A DNA stretch of 64,000 nt from CAMEON01 sp963643175 (GCA_963643175.1 CAVIJF010000002.1:62001-126000), one strand, 5' to 3'; shown: positions 33,201 through 42,340, numbered from the stretch's first letter. Translations and numbers: made by a program. Notes: generated from the letters alone by a model not told the origin.

Positions 33201-33644
33201 ATGCTGGAGAAAATGGCGTGGAAGCTGACGGAAAAGCAGGCGTGGGAGCCGGACAGCTGGATGGAAAAAGCATGACAGGAAAGTCCCGCTTCCGACGGGT
33301 GTACGCCTGCGTGCGGATGAAGCGTACCGGGATGACGGCAGGGTCTGCCACTGGATGGACATGTACGAGACGGAGGATGGCGGAGCGACAGCCCCGGTGC
33401 TGGTCAATTTTCATGGCGGCGGATTTCTGCTCGGAAAAAAGCAGGTCAAACGCCTGTTCTGCGCGGATATGTGCCTGCGGGGGTCGCTGTGCTGTGCCCG
33501 GAGTATCCGTTGGCACCGGATGCCGGCATCGTTCCCGCCTGTGCAGATCACCTCGATGCAGCGTATGGCAGGTGCCTTTTCGGTCAGGAAAACCTGCTAT
33601 TTCGCGGTGCACTTCACTGTATGGCGTCGGCGCCGGAAATATGA
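33201..33644 (+). pseudogene. Decayed alpha/beta hydrolase (HSL-type lipase/esterase)
   Basis: Pieces in three frames join into one protein. MLEKMAWKLTEKQAWEP comes first. After a shift near 33275, VPLPTGVRLRADEAY leads to VLVNFHGGGFLLGKK, the HGGG oxyanion motif. After a second shift near 33480, GVAVLCPEYPLAPDAG and ACADHLDAAYG follow. The nucleophile GDSAGG region and the C terminus are gone. Confidence 0.8.
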
Positions 33645-33654
33645 CAGGAACGCG

Positions 33655-33677
33655 AAAAAACCGCCCTCGGCGGGCGG
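33655..33677 (-). terminator. Terminator of the membrane protein/hom transcript
   Basis: CCGCCC paired with GGGCGG, followed on the minus strand by TTTTTT (33655-33660). Confidence 0.75.
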
Positions 33678-33757
33678 CTTCCGGTAAGCGGTTTCGAACG
33701 TGTTTGCAAACATTACCCGGCAGGACTGCCATAAATCGGCAATCCCCCGAAGCACAG

Positions 33758-34582
33758 TCACGGTTCCGGTTTCACGGTTTCGGTAGCCGGAACTGTCTCG
33801 TCATCCGAGGGGCGGATTTCCTCATAGCGGATCAGCTCCCGGACGTAGACCCACTGCTCCGGATAGTCGGTTTGGTAGAAACGGATGGCACGCTCGCTGT
33901 GGGAAACAATCCGGCGCACATTGCGCTCATCCAGCTGACGGCACAGATCCGCGGCGAAGGCAAGCACGGCGGTGCGGTTGTCCGTCGCGTCGGGGGCGTA
34001 TCTGGCGGAAAAGGCGGCGTTGTCGGAGATTGTGTTCTGCAGGATTTCGAATTCCTTTCCGTCGGTCATGGTGAACGTGACCGAAAGCCCCTTGTCACTG
34101 TCGCAATCCACGCGGCACTGCGACACATCGTCCCACGTGTAGACGGCGGTCTGCCGGAAGAAACAGACCGAGATGCCGTTCTCCGATACCATTCGGTAGG
34201 TATTGACCGACACCGCGCCGCAGAGCAGCAGCAGTGCCAGCAGAATCACGGAGAGCAGGTTGGCGAAGCGGCGGGTGCCGAGGATGCCGCGCCGGGTGCT
34301 CTTTACCGCGCCGAGCGGCTTCTGTCGGTCGTAGTCCTCCTGAGAGGGCAGGTACTGGAGCACCAGAACGCACTCAAGCAGGACAAACGCCGCAATGATG
34401 CAGGGTACCTGCGCCGACATGACGGCATAGGCGGGAGTGTCCCCGCTCCGTGCCTCAATGACGGATGCCGTAATCCGTCCGACCGCGAAAATATACAGCG
34501 CCATCAGCGCAAGGATGAGCACCGTACCGATAACAAGGAACAGGCAGCCGCGCCCGCCGTTGTTCTGCTTTTTCTGATTCAC
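33758..34582 (-). CDS. Membrane protein with C-terminal soluble domain, unknown
   Basis: 274 residues, start GTG at 34582 set by GGAGGT. Three hydrophobic segments lie at about residues 13-35, 52-75 and 106-126. A soluble region of about 140 residues follows, with a YTWDDVSQCRVDCD strand pattern resembling PH-like domains of small membrane proteins, and an acidic Thr-rich end. It lies 12 bp after hom, so it is probably in the same transcript. No family recognised. Confidence 0.75.
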   Translation of the reverse strand: MNQKKQNNGGRGCLFLVIGTVLILALMALYIFAVGRITASVIEARSGDTPAYAVMSAQVPCIIAAFVLLECVLVLQYLPSQEDYDRQKPLGAVKSTRRGILGTRRFANLLSVILLALLLLCGAVSVNTYRMVSENGISVCFFRQTAVYTWDDVSQCRVDCDSDKGLSVTFTMTDGKEFEILQNTISDNAAFSARYAPDATDNRTAVLAFAADLCRQLDERNVRRIVSHSERAIRFYQTDYPEQWVYVRELIRYEEIRPSDDETVPATETVKPEP

Positions 34583-34594
34583 GGGTGACCTCCG

Positions 34595-35812
34595 TCAGTC
34601 CAGCACGCGCAGGCGGCTGACCGCCGGGAAGCCTGCCGACGCCATGCGCGCCGTGACCTCCTGCTCGCTCAGTGCGGGCGTGACAAAAGACAGCCGCCCC
34701 GGCTGATACCGCACGGCTTCCGCCCCGCCGAAGTGCGCCGTAAGGCTGTCCGCCGCTTCCGCCGGCGCGTCAAACACAAGCAGATTCCGGCAGACGGAGC
34801 AGGCGAAATCCGCCACGTCCTCCGCTCCGGCATCGCTCCACAGCGGCGCGGCGGCAGGGTCGGCGTGGGTTGCCTCCATGATGTCGGACACCACCGCACT
34901 GGCGGTCGGAAGTTTTCCCGCGCCGGGACCGTAAAACATGACCTCGCCTACCATGTCGGCGCTGACTAAAATCCCGTTGAACACGCCGCTGACTCCGGCA
35001 AGCGGGTTGCCGCCCGGCACAAAGCGCGGGGAAACCATCGCAAGGATTTTCCCGGTTCGGCTGTCGCGGCTTGCGTACCCGATCAGCTTGACCGCGCCGC
35101 CCATAGCACGCGCCAGCGCGGCGTCGTCCGCCGTCACGCGGGTGATGCCCTCACAGTGGATGCTGTCCGGGTCAATGCGCCTGCCGAACGCCATTGCCGC
35201 CAAAATGACGGTCTTGCGGGCGGCATCCAGCCCCTCGATGTCGGCGGTCGGGTCCTTCTCGGCGTAGCCCTTGTCCTGTGCGTCCCGGAGAACGTCGGCA
35301 AAGGGCGTACCCTTGGTTTCCATCTCGGTCAGAATATAGTTGGTGGTGCCGTTGAGTATGCCACTGACCGACCGGATGCGGTTCTGCGCAAGATCCTCCC
35401 GCAGGGGACGGATAATCGGAATGCCGCCGCCCACACTTGCCTCAAACAGGTAGGAGACACCGTGCGCCCGCGCCAGTGCCAGCAGTTCGGTTCCGTAGGT
35501 CGCCACCACCTGCTTATTGGAGGTCACGACGCTCTTGCCCGCTTCCAGCAGGGTTTTGGTAAAGTCGTAGGCGGGATGCGCCCCGCCCATCATTTCGGCG
35601 ACCACGGAGACTTCCGGGTCGTTCAGAATGACCTGAAAATCGTGAACAATCAGATCCTGGAAGGGGCTGTCCGGGAAGTCCCGCAGGTCGAGAATGTATT
35701 TGATTCGGATCGGTTCGCCGACCCGTGCCTCAATGAGTGCCCGGTTGTGAGTCAGCACCTCGGCAGTGCCGCTGCCGACAACGCCGAAGCCCAGAAGTGC
35801 CGCATATTTCAT
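34595..35812 (-). CDS. hom: Homoserine dehydrogenase
   Basis: 405 residues. LGFGVVGSGTAEVL at 7-20 is the NAD(P) site. SNKQVVATYG, GGGIPIIRPLREDL, SGILNGTTNYILTEME and KDPTADIEGLDAARK mark the catalytic domain (Lys and Asp of the dehydrogenase). The C-terminal part is short for an ACT domain, so feedback by threonine may be reduced. The enzyme makes homoserine for threonine and methionine. AAAGGA precedes the start, and a promoter lies at 35845-35873. No thrB or thrC is adjacent. Confidence 0.96.
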   Translation of the reverse strand: MKYAALLGFGVVGSGTAEVLTHNRALIEARVGEPIRIKYILDLRDFPDSPFQDLIVHDFQVILNDPEVSVVAEMMGGAHPAYDFTKTLLEAGKSVVTSNKQVVATYGTELLALARAHGVSYLFEASVGGGIPIIRPLREDLAQNRIRSVSGILNGTTNYILTEMETKGTPFADVLRDAQDKGYAEKDPTADIEGLDAARKTVILAAMAFGRRIDPDSIHCEGITRVTADDAALARAMGGAVKLIGYASRDSRTGKILAMVSPRFVPGGNPLAGVSGVFNGILVSADMVGEVMFYGPGAGKLPTASAVVSDIMEATHADPAAAPLWSDAGAEDVADFACSVCRNLLVFDAPAEAADSLTAHFGGAEAVRYQPGRLSFVTPALSEQEVTARMASAGFPAVSRLRVLD

Positions 35813-35844
35813 AGTAAATATCCTTTCCGCTTTGTATACTCCGT

Positions 35845-35873
35845 ATTGTACCACAAAAGCGGAAAAAATGCAA
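35845..35873 (-). promoter_or_regulatory. Promoter of hom
   Basis: TTGCAT (complement of 35868-35873), 17 bp, TACAAT (complement of 35845-35850). Confidence 0.78.
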
Positions 35874-35894
35874 ACGGATATGCGAAAAAAAGTA

Positions 35895-35923
35895 TTGAAT
35901 TTCTGAAAATAATGTGGTACAAT
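35895..35923 (+). promoter_or_regulatory. Promoter of the DUF4364 gene
   Basis: TTGAAT at 35895-35900, 17 bp, TACAAT at 35918-35923. It is divergent from the hom promoter 22 bp away. Confidence 0.78.
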
Positions 35924-35987
35924 GCAGGGCGAAAGCAAAGGAATCACCGGGTAAGCGGTTCCGGATGGGTCAGGAGGATACGGCAAT

Positions 35988-36542
35988 ATGGGTTCCCAGA
36001 TTGGAAGCAAGGCAAACGTCAAGATATTCGTCCTCAACCTGATGACGGCGGTCGGGTATCCGCTGGATTTCACCACGCTGAACGAGGCACTGCGCCAGAC
36101 CGATTTCGTGGATTATCTGGATTTCGCGGACGCCTTCCACGCCATGGAGGACGACGGTCTGTTGGCGGCATCGGGAGTCAATAGTCGCGGAGAACCGTGC
36201 TATGCCGTCACGGCAAAGGGCGCGTGCGTCGTGGAGAGTATGCGGGGGAACATCCTGCCGTCCGTGCTGGAGGACAGCGTGGTCTGCGCCATGCGCTATC
36301 TGGATTTCAGCCGCCGGGGGGTGAAGCTGTCCTGCCGGATTGAGCCGTGCGCTGCCGGAGGGTGCCACATCCTCTGCTCCGTGACCGAGCGGGACAAGAC
36401 CGTACTGTCCGTGACGCTGTGGGCGGAGGACGAGGCGACCGCCCGGCGGATGGAGAATCAGTTCCGGGCACATCCCGAAAACACCTACCGGGGCGTCCGC
36501 GCCCTGCTGACCGGCAACGTCAACTACCTGTTTGACCGCTGA
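35988..36542 (+). CDS. DUF4364 family protein, winged-helix-like
   Basis: 184 residues, typical length. KIFVLNLMTAVGYPLDFTTL and DFVDYLDFADAF are the N-terminal pattern of DUF4364, a clostridial family with a predicted winged helix-turn-helix followed by a small beta domain. AGGAGG sits ahead of the start. It is divergent from hom. Known members are uncharacterised, and a regulator role is inferred. Confidence 0.88.
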   Translation: MGSQIGSKANVKIFVLNLMTAVGYPLDFTTLNEALRQTDFVDYLDFADAFHAMEDDGLLAASGVNSRGEPCYAVTAKGACVVESMRGNILPSVLEDSVVCAMRYLDFSRRGVKLSCRIEPCAAGGCHILCSVTERDKTVLSVTLWAEDEATARRMENQFRAHPENTYRGVRALLTGNVNYLFDR

Positions 36543-36553
36543 CCGGAACATAC

Positions 36554-36600
36554 AAATCCGGCGCACCGGCTGCCTTTACGGCAGCCGGTGCGCCGGATTT
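36554..36600. terminator. Bidirectional terminator between DUF4364 and the surface glycosidase gene
   Basis: A 21-bp perfect stem (AAATCCGGCGCACCGGCTGCC and its inverse) with a 5-base loop. Its A/T ends give T runs on both strands. Confidence 0.9.
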
Positions 36601-36627
36601 ATCCATATATGCGGTACTGCGCCGTGC

Positions 36628-39357
36628 TCAGATACGCTGCCGCTTCCGTAGGAAGGGCAGGGCGCACAGCACACACAGCAGAATCAGGGACGCGGCGGGC
36701 AGTACCGATGCACAGCCCTTCTTCCCGGCTTCGGCGGCGGTCGTGGTGGCTTCGGCTGCCGTTGTACCGGTTTCTGCATCGCTGCCGGTATCGGTACTGA
36801 CTGCGGTCTGCGTTTCGGTGACAGGCTCGGTCGCCGTTTCGGTTTCCGCCGTTGTCGTCTCTTCCTCCTTCACGAGCAGTGCCAGCAGCGCTCGGGCACA
36901 CACATTGGCGCGTGACTGCGTGAGGTACTCCCGCTTCAGCGCCGCCTCGCAGTCGGTGTACTCTTTAACGGACGTGTCGCCGCCTGTCGCCCGGTAGGTT
37001 GCCATCGCATCGGTCAGAACGGCGGTGTCGCAGACAGGTGTGCCGTATGCGGAGATATTGCCAAGCTGGAGCATATAGCCGTCGGCGGATGTCCCGCGCA
37101 GGCGCGTGCCGATGAAGCGTAGGAAGCGCCCGGCAATCGGCAGTCCGTCCTCCGGCGTGTAGGACAGTTCAAGACCGCCCTGATGATCCGGTGCACCGGT
37201 TTCGGATGCAAAAACCGTCCATTCCCTGCCGTCCGTGGACAGCTCGATGCGGTAATCCTCCGGGAAACAGCCCATAGTCACCACATCAATCCGATCCACG
37301 GCGAACACATCCCCCAGATCAATAATCATGTACTCGGTGGAGTCGGGGGAACTGTTGCGTTTGACGTTGGATGTCCATCCCTGCCCCTTCACGCCGTTGT
37401 TGATGTAGTCGGCAGCCCAGCCCCATGTGCGGAACCCGGCTTCCGGGGTGGTGGAGGAGGGGTAGACGGTTCTCTTGTAGGCAAGATCCTCGCCTTCCTT
37501 GTAATCCCGGATTGTTCCGTCGTCCAGCGGGGAGAACTCCTCTGGCGCGGGCAGGGAACCGTCGTCGTTGTAGACCTCAATCTCTGCCAATCCGGCGTAG
37601 TCGCCGCGGCACTTGGTGATGTCGATGCGGATATAGCGTGCCTCGGACGTGCCGGACAGGCGGACGGAGGCAGCCTCGTCGGCGGCGGCACCCGTGACCG
37701 ACGCGACCTGCGTGTAGTTTTTCCCGTCGTCCGAGACCGAAACCGTGAAATTCTCCGGGAAACTGTACCCGTAGGTGAACACGGTTCCCTCCGGGTACAG
37801 ATCGACCCGGTTGAAGCGCAGGGTGCGCCCCAGATCAATCTCAATGTAGGGGGAATTGTTATCATTGGAGCGCCAGCCAACGGTATCGGTGGTGGTGAAG
37901 CGCTTGCCGTCGTTGAGGTACGCCATATAGCAGTCGCTTTCGCCGATCGACTGGGAGCAGGTAATCAGCGCGTCTGCCGCCAGATTGACATCGGCGTCCG
38001 GCTGACCGGTGGCGGGCTTGTAAAAATCCAGCCCTTCCGGAAGCGCCAACAGAATACCGTCCCCGGCGGGCAGAACCAGCTCCAGCGTATTGTCCGTAAG
38101 CTCCTTCGGGATATAGCTGCCGTTGTCGCGGCTTACCTCGTAGAGCTTGGTAATGGACGGATCCAGCTTCAGCGTGGCAGCCGCTTCTCTGGAGAAGTTG
38201 TTGTTGACTACCATCAGGTAGTTGCGCCCGGTTTCCTTGTGACGCAGGAAGGATACCGTGTACTTCTGGCTTTTTTTGACCGGCTGGGCGAAGAAGCTCT
38301 CCGGAATGGAGGGCTGTCCCCACGTTTCCCCGTTCAGGTATACCTCCAGCGCATCGCACTTGGCGAGGACGGTGCCGATTGCGAGAATTTCGTGGTTGAT
38401 GGTCTTGATGTCCTCATAATGTGCATTAGGCACGCCGTCCGCACCGATGATGCCGTCCTCAAACGGTTCGCTCCGGTTCACCGGCGTAAACCACGTGAAG
38501 AAGGAAAGCTGCTTGAAGCCGAATGCCAGCGCCGTGTACATCTCGTACCGGATTTCGGAGGCGGTGGGGCGGCGGAACGCGACCGACTGGCACACGGTCT
38601 GGATGTAGGTTCCGGTGCGGACGCCGTTTTTGAGCGCCACATCGTGCACGGAACGCATATTGGCGTAGAAGCCGTTGCGATCCATACTGCCTGCCTGCAG
38701 ACCGAAGGGGTAACGGTCATAAATCAGGTAGTCCACGGGGTACCCGCCTGCGGCGCACAGGCGGCACCAGTCGTTCATCTGGGCTTTGTACCGCTCCTCC
38801 GTGCCGTAGCTGCCGCTGGGCAGGAAGTTCAGGTGCATATAGCCGGACGGAAACGCTTTCTTGAGGTTCAGGTAGGACTCGACAAACGCATTCGGGTTGT
38901 AGGGCTCGTCCAGAATGTAGAAGCCGCCCAGCGCGGAATAGTTCGTGTACTTATTGACCCGTTTTTTGACTGTGCTCTCGGATTTTCCGAGCAGGGAGCT
39001 GCCGAAGTATCCGTCATTCAGAATCAGGTGCATCCCGTACTTTTCGCACAGTTCCAGCATTTTCTTCTGGTTGGCGGACGTGGCAAGCGTTTCCTCGCCG
39101 GCACCCAGTACCCAGTTTATACCGGCGTCCGCCATGAGCTGATACTGCTCGTCGTTCATGTAGGCGGGTGTGGGCGGCCAGAAGACGGAAAGCATGATGT
39201 TTTCGTCAAAGTTCACGGTGGAATCAGAAACTGCCGCGTCTGCCACCGCATTCAGCGGGAGCGCGGGGAGGACAGCAAGGATTGTCCCGGCTGTCATCAG
39301 GAGTGCGAGGAAGAGGGCAGGTATCCGTCCTGCTGTTCCGGTTCGGTGCTGTTTCAT
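36628..39357 (-). CDS. Cell-surface glycoside-hydrolase-like protein with two F5/8C (CBM32-like) domains and C-terminal tail
   Basis: 909 residues. Residues 1-40 are a signal peptide. The region about 50-450 is a TIM-barrel-like enzyme domain (GINWVLGAGEE, GGFYILDEP, DYLIYDRYPFG, LAFGFKQLSFFTWFTP), giving acidic candidates at the ILDEP Glu. Two discoidin-like modules follow at about 455-610 and 630-790; both carry IEIDLG or MIIDLG and RYIRIDIT/RFLRFIGT patterns. A Thr/Glu linker ends in GCAS at 881-884, a hydrophobic stretch and RKRQRI. The protein is probably surface-held and binds polysaccharides. The enzyme family is not certain. Confidence 0.82.
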   Translation of the reverse strand: MKQHRTGTAGRIPALFLALLMTAGTILAVLPALPLNAVADAAVSDSTVNFDENIMLSVFWPPTPAYMNDEQYQLMADAGINWVLGAGEETLATSANQKKMLELCEKYGMHLILNDGYFGSSLLGKSESTVKKRVNKYTNYSALGGFYILDEPYNPNAFVESYLNLKKAFPSGYMHLNFLPSGSYGTEERYKAQMNDWCRLCAAGGYPVDYLIYDRYPFGLQAGSMDRNGFYANMRSVHDVALKNGVRTGTYIQTVCQSVAFRRPTASEIRYEMYTALAFGFKQLSFFTWFTPVNRSEPFEDGIIGADGVPNAHYEDIKTINHEILAIGTVLAKCDALEVYLNGETWGQPSIPESFFAQPVKKSQKYTVSFLRHKETGRNYLMVVNNNFSREAAATLKLDPSITKLYEVSRDNGSYIPKELTDNTLELVLPAGDGILLALPEGLDFYKPATGQPDADVNLAADALITCSQSIGESDCYMAYLNDGKRFTTTDTVGWRSNDNNSPYIEIDLGRTLRFNRVDLYPEGTVFTYGYSFPENFTVSVSDDGKNYTQVASVTGAAADEAASVRLSGTSEARYIRIDITKCRGDYAGLAEIEVYNDDGSLPAPEEFSPLDDGTIRDYKEGEDLAYKRTVYPSSTTPEAGFRTWGWAADYINNGVKGQGWTSNVKRNSSPDSTEYMIIDLGDVFAVDRIDVVTMGCFPEDYRIELSTDGREWTVFASETGAPDHQGGLELSYTPEDGLPIAGRFLRFIGTRLRGTSADGYMLQLGNISAYGTPVCDTAVLTDAMATYRATGGDTSVKEYTDCEAALKREYLTQSRANVCARALLALLVKEEETTTAETETATEPVTETQTAVSTDTGSDAETGTTAAEATTTAAEAGKKGCASVLPAASLILLCVLCALPFLRKRQRI

Positions 39358-39439
39358 GGGTACGTTCTCTCCTTACATTAGCGGTTATGCACGGGGCGCG
39401 CGGCGGTTGCGCTGCTGCCGCGACGAACCTGTCAAGGTC

Positions 39440-39468
39440 ATTATACACGTACCCGGCAAAAATGTCAA
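39440..39468 (-). promoter_or_regulatory. Promoter of the surface glycosidase gene
   Basis: TTGACA (complement of 39463-39468), 17 bp, TATAAT (complement of 39440-39445). Confidence 0.88.
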
Positions 39469-39488
39469 GAAAAAAGTTCCGCTTCTTG

Positions 39489-39517
39489 TTGACTTTTGAG
39501 ATAAAATATGGTACCAT
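39489..39517 (+). promoter_or_regulatory. Promoter of the cytosolic glycosidase-like gene
   Basis: TTGACT at 39489-39494, 17 bp, TACCAT at 39512-39517. It is divergent from the promoter at 39440, 20 bp away, so the two genes may share control. Confidence 0.65.
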
Positions 39518-39580
39518 GTGGGTGACACCGGGGCGGGAAGACACGGCAGAATCAAATAATCGTGCGAAAGGAAGCAGAAT

Positions 39581-41665
39581 ATGGGAAATCTGGTATTGGA
39601 TAAGGCGTCTGGCGTCTACCGCGCGGGCAGCGTGGATTTCGGCGGCGGCGCACTGAGCGGCAGACTTGTTTTTTCGGAGTCCGGGAACACCTCGTTGGCA
39701 ACGGTGTATGCGGACGGTACGCCCATCGGCACGGCGGCACTGTCCGGTGATGCGGCGGCGTGCACCGAGGCGGTTTTCCCTGTCGACCGCACCGGGGGCG
39801 TCCGGGAGGTCACGGTCACACTGGACGGTCACGCCCGGCTGCACGACCTGTGCTTTTCCTCTGAGCCGGCGTTCGGCAAATCGGACTACGTCCCCACACC
39901 GGAGGAAAAGCTGATTGACTTCGGGGCAGACGGCTGGGAAGCAACGGATATGTTGGGGCGTCGTGTTGCTTCGGTTGAGGACGTGCGCGGCAGGAAAAAG
40001 GACAAAAAGGTCGGTATTTTCTACTGGACATGGCGGGAATCCCATGCGCATCTGCGCCCGGTGGATGTGGTGGACGTGCTGGAGAAGTATCCCGCCGCCG
40101 AGTACCGCAAGGATCACCCGGCGTGGGGCGAGCATCCGTTCCAGTGCCACTGGCACGAGCCGTTCTACGGCTTTTACCGCAACTCCGACCCGTGGGTCAT
40201 CCGGCACCATGCCGCCCTGCTTGCCGCTGCCGGCGTGGATATGATTATGTTCGACTGCACCAACGGAGCCCTGCTCTGGCGTGACGCCTATGAGCCGCTG
40301 CTCCGGGGACTGCATGAGGCGCGTGAGGACGGCATCCGCACGCCGCAGGTTGCCTTCATGATGAATTTCGGGCCCGCCCACACGACCGAGCTGATGCTCC
40401 GGGCACTGTACCAGAATCTGTATAAGCCGGGACTGTATTCCGACCTGTGGTTCCAGCTGGACGGAAAGCCGCTGGTTATGGCATATCCGGATGCCCTTCC
40501 GGAAACCGGCGTCTGCGAAACGGATACGCGCCTGCTGGAGGAGATCCGGAATTTCTTTACGTTCCGTCCCGGTCAGCCGCTGTATGCGGGCGGCGCGGTG
40601 CGCCCCGACCAGTGGGGCTGGCTGGAGGTTTTCCCGCAGAACAAGTATGTCACACGACCGGACGGAAGCTGTGAGCAGGTCACGGTGGGCGTCGGGCAGA
40701 ACGCCAACGCGCAGCGCATCTGCACGCACTTCAACGACCGGGACACCTTCGGACGCAGCTACACCGGGCGGGACGGATTCGCACACCTGTCTCCCGATTC
40801 CTACAAGTACGGCTATAACGTGCAGGAGCAGTGGGACAGAGCCATCGATCTTGACCCGGACATTGTGTTCGTCACGGGGTGGAACGAGTGGATTATGGGA
40901 CAGTTCCACGAGCCGTGGCTGAGCGACAATGATTCGACGCAGCTTGCCATGGTGGATCAGTACGACCGCGAGCACAGCCGCGATATCGAAATGGACAGGG
41001 ACGGGTATCTGGATACCTATTACCTCCAGCTTGCCCACAACATCCGCCGCTTCAAGGGCGCGGGAGCGCGCCAGCCGGTTTCGGCGGAAAAGACTGTTGC
41101 GGTGCGCGGCGGGGAGCGGCAGTGGCGGGACGTGATGCCGGTGTTCCGCAGTCCGCGCGGGCTGACCCTGCACCGGGACTGGGACGGCTTCGGCAGCTGC
41201 CACTACCGCAACACCTCCGGGCGCAACGACATTCTGGAGGCGCGCGTTGCGCGGAACGCCGACACCGTATACTTCCATGTCACCTGTGCCGATCCCATAA
41301 CCCCGCGGGAAGGCGAGGGATGGATGACGCTGTTTCTCAACACCGACCGCCGGCGGGACACCGGCTGGGAGGGCTACAATCTGGTCATCAACCGCCTGCC
41401 GGCTCCTGCCGGGCGTGCCACCGTGGAGGCATACCGGCAGACCGCCGAGCCGGGCAGCTTCACGTGGCAGGAAATCGGACGCGCGGTTCTGCACGTGAGC
41501 GGCAACAGTCTGACGCTGGCACTGCCCCGCGCCTTCATGCCGGCGGGTAAGCTGAACTTTGAATTCAAGTGGAGCGACCATATGCAGCAGCCGGACATCA
41601 TGGACTTTTACGAGAACGGTTCCGCTGCACCCATCGGACGGTTCAACTTCCTGTACCGGGAGTAA
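39581..41665 (+). CDS. Glycoside-hydrolase-like protein with N- and C-terminal sugar-binding-like domains
   Basis: 694 residues, no signal peptide. The N-terminal 110 residues look like a CBM6-type beta-sandwich (DFGGGALSGRLVF, then TVYADGTPIGT). The middle, 140-490, is barrel-like: VGIFYWTWRESH, VDMIMFDCTNG, FMMNFGPAHT, and VFVTGWNEWIMGQFHEP, whose Trp-Asn-Glu-Trp recalls the GH99-like protein at 5678. The C terminus, from about 520, resembles CBM9-like modules (DILEARVARNADTVYFHVT, then WMTLFLNTD). It is divergent from a surface glycosidase, so it may process the imported product. Family and substrate are unassigned. Confidence 0.7.
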   Translation: MGNLVLDKASGVYRAGSVDFGGGALSGRLVFSESGNTSLATVYADGTPIGTAALSGDAAACTEAVFPVDRTGGVREVTVTLDGHARLHDLCFSSEPAFGKSDYVPTPEEKLIDFGADGWEATDMLGRRVASVEDVRGRKKDKKVGIFYWTWRESHAHLRPVDVVDVLEKYPAAEYRKDHPAWGEHPFQCHWHEPFYGFYRNSDPWVIRHHAALLAAAGVDMIMFDCTNGALLWRDAYEPLLRGLHEAREDGIRTPQVAFMMNFGPAHTTELMLRALYQNLYKPGLYSDLWFQLDGKPLVMAYPDALPETGVCETDTRLLEEIRNFFTFRPGQPLYAGGAVRPDQWGWLEVFPQNKYVTRPDGSCEQVTVGVGQNANAQRICTHFNDRDTFGRSYTGRDGFAHLSPDSYKYGYNVQEQWDRAIDLDPDIVFVTGWNEWIMGQFHEPWLSDNDSTQLAMVDQYDREHSRDIEMDRDGYLDTYYLQLAHNIRRFKGAGARQPVSAEKTVAVRGGERQWRDVMPVFRSPRGLTLHRDWDGFGSCHYRNTSGRNDILEARVARNADTVYFHVTCADPITPREGEGWMTLFLNTDRRRDTGWEGYNLVINRLPAPAGRATVEAYRQTAEPGSFTWQEIGRAVLHVSGNSLTLALPRAFMPAGKLNFEFKWSDHMQQPDIMDFYENGSAAPIGRFNFLYRE

Positions 41666-41700
41666 TTCCCCTCCGGAAAACCGACTGACGGAAACAATCC

Positions 41701-41737
41701 GAAAGCGCCGGGGTGCCTGCTGCACCCCGGCGCTTTC
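41701..41737. terminator. Terminator after the 39581 gene
   Basis: A 16-bp perfect stem and 5-base loop; the T content comes from the GCTTTC end only. Confidence 0.75.
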
Positions 41738-42266
41738 GGGCACATCCGGAGAAATGCGGTGTATGCGGGAACGGATACCGGTCAGCTCCCATATCCGCAG
41801 CGTTCCGGTTTGTCACCGCCTGCCGTGGAGGCGGACATAGCGGTGGGGGAAAACTCGGAGACGGGAAACGCCATGGAGCGGAACAGCGAGCAGGGGGTCA
41901 CTGGGCTTTGCGGAGACGCATTCCTTATATGCGCGTGCGGCGCCATCTGACACGATTCTACACGGGGGTTGGTGGCATTTTGGGGGTAGAGCAGGGGCAC
42001 TGCCCCCGGCGTTTCACAGAAGATGCCGGACAACGCCCGGAAACCCTGCATGTTTCCGGCGCAGGCGCGGGGGTGCAAGGGGCGAAGCCACTTGCATAAG
42101 AAAGCTGAAAATCCCTCCTTCCCCTCCGGGGAAGGGGCAAAAAGAACTGTTCGGACGTGGGATAACCCGGCGGTGCCGGGGGACGCCATCCGCAGGCAAC
42201 CTCCCCGTCCAGGTGCTGGAAAACCGGTCCGAACCGACAACTACCATAAAAAACTCACAAGAATTC
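41738..42266. other. Non-coding stretch of about 530 bp
   Basis: No convincing gene on either strand; all frames lack ribosome-binding sites and family features. It contains the dispersed repeat at 42053-42138 and several GC-rich short inverted repeats (for example GGGGCACTGCCCC at about 41994). Confidence 0.7.
42053..42138. repeat. Dispersed intergenic repeat, copy A
   Basis: It shares long blocks with 49108-49195: CCGGCGCAGGC, GGGGCGAAGCC, TTGCA/ATGCA, then CCTTCCCC and a GGGGAAGGGG end. About 88 bp each; both are intergenic and in the same orientation. Confidence 0.75.
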
Positions 42267-42295
42267 TTGACAAGTCATGGTGAATATGGTATAAT
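42267..42295 (+). promoter_or_regulatory. Promoter of the small ORF-tmk unit
   Basis: TTGACA at 42267-42272, 17 bp, TATAAT at 42290-42295. Very strong. Confidence 0.9.
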
Positions 42296-42340
42296 ACGGG
42301 CACGGACAGGTACTGAAAGGAATCCGAAAGCGGTGTTCCG

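Noticed and set aside
33137..34588. Plus-strand frame of 483 codons
   Set aside because: Runs across a pseudogene and antisense to a membrane protein; no start signals or family features.
37183..39381. Plus-strand frame of 732 codons
   Set aside because: Exactly antisense to the surface glycosidase, which has a signal peptide, domains and promoter.
41782..42240. Minus-strand frame in the 530-bp gap
   Set aside because: Crosses the dispersed repeat and has no ribosome-binding site; similarity to a frame at 48893 reflects the repeat, not a protein family.
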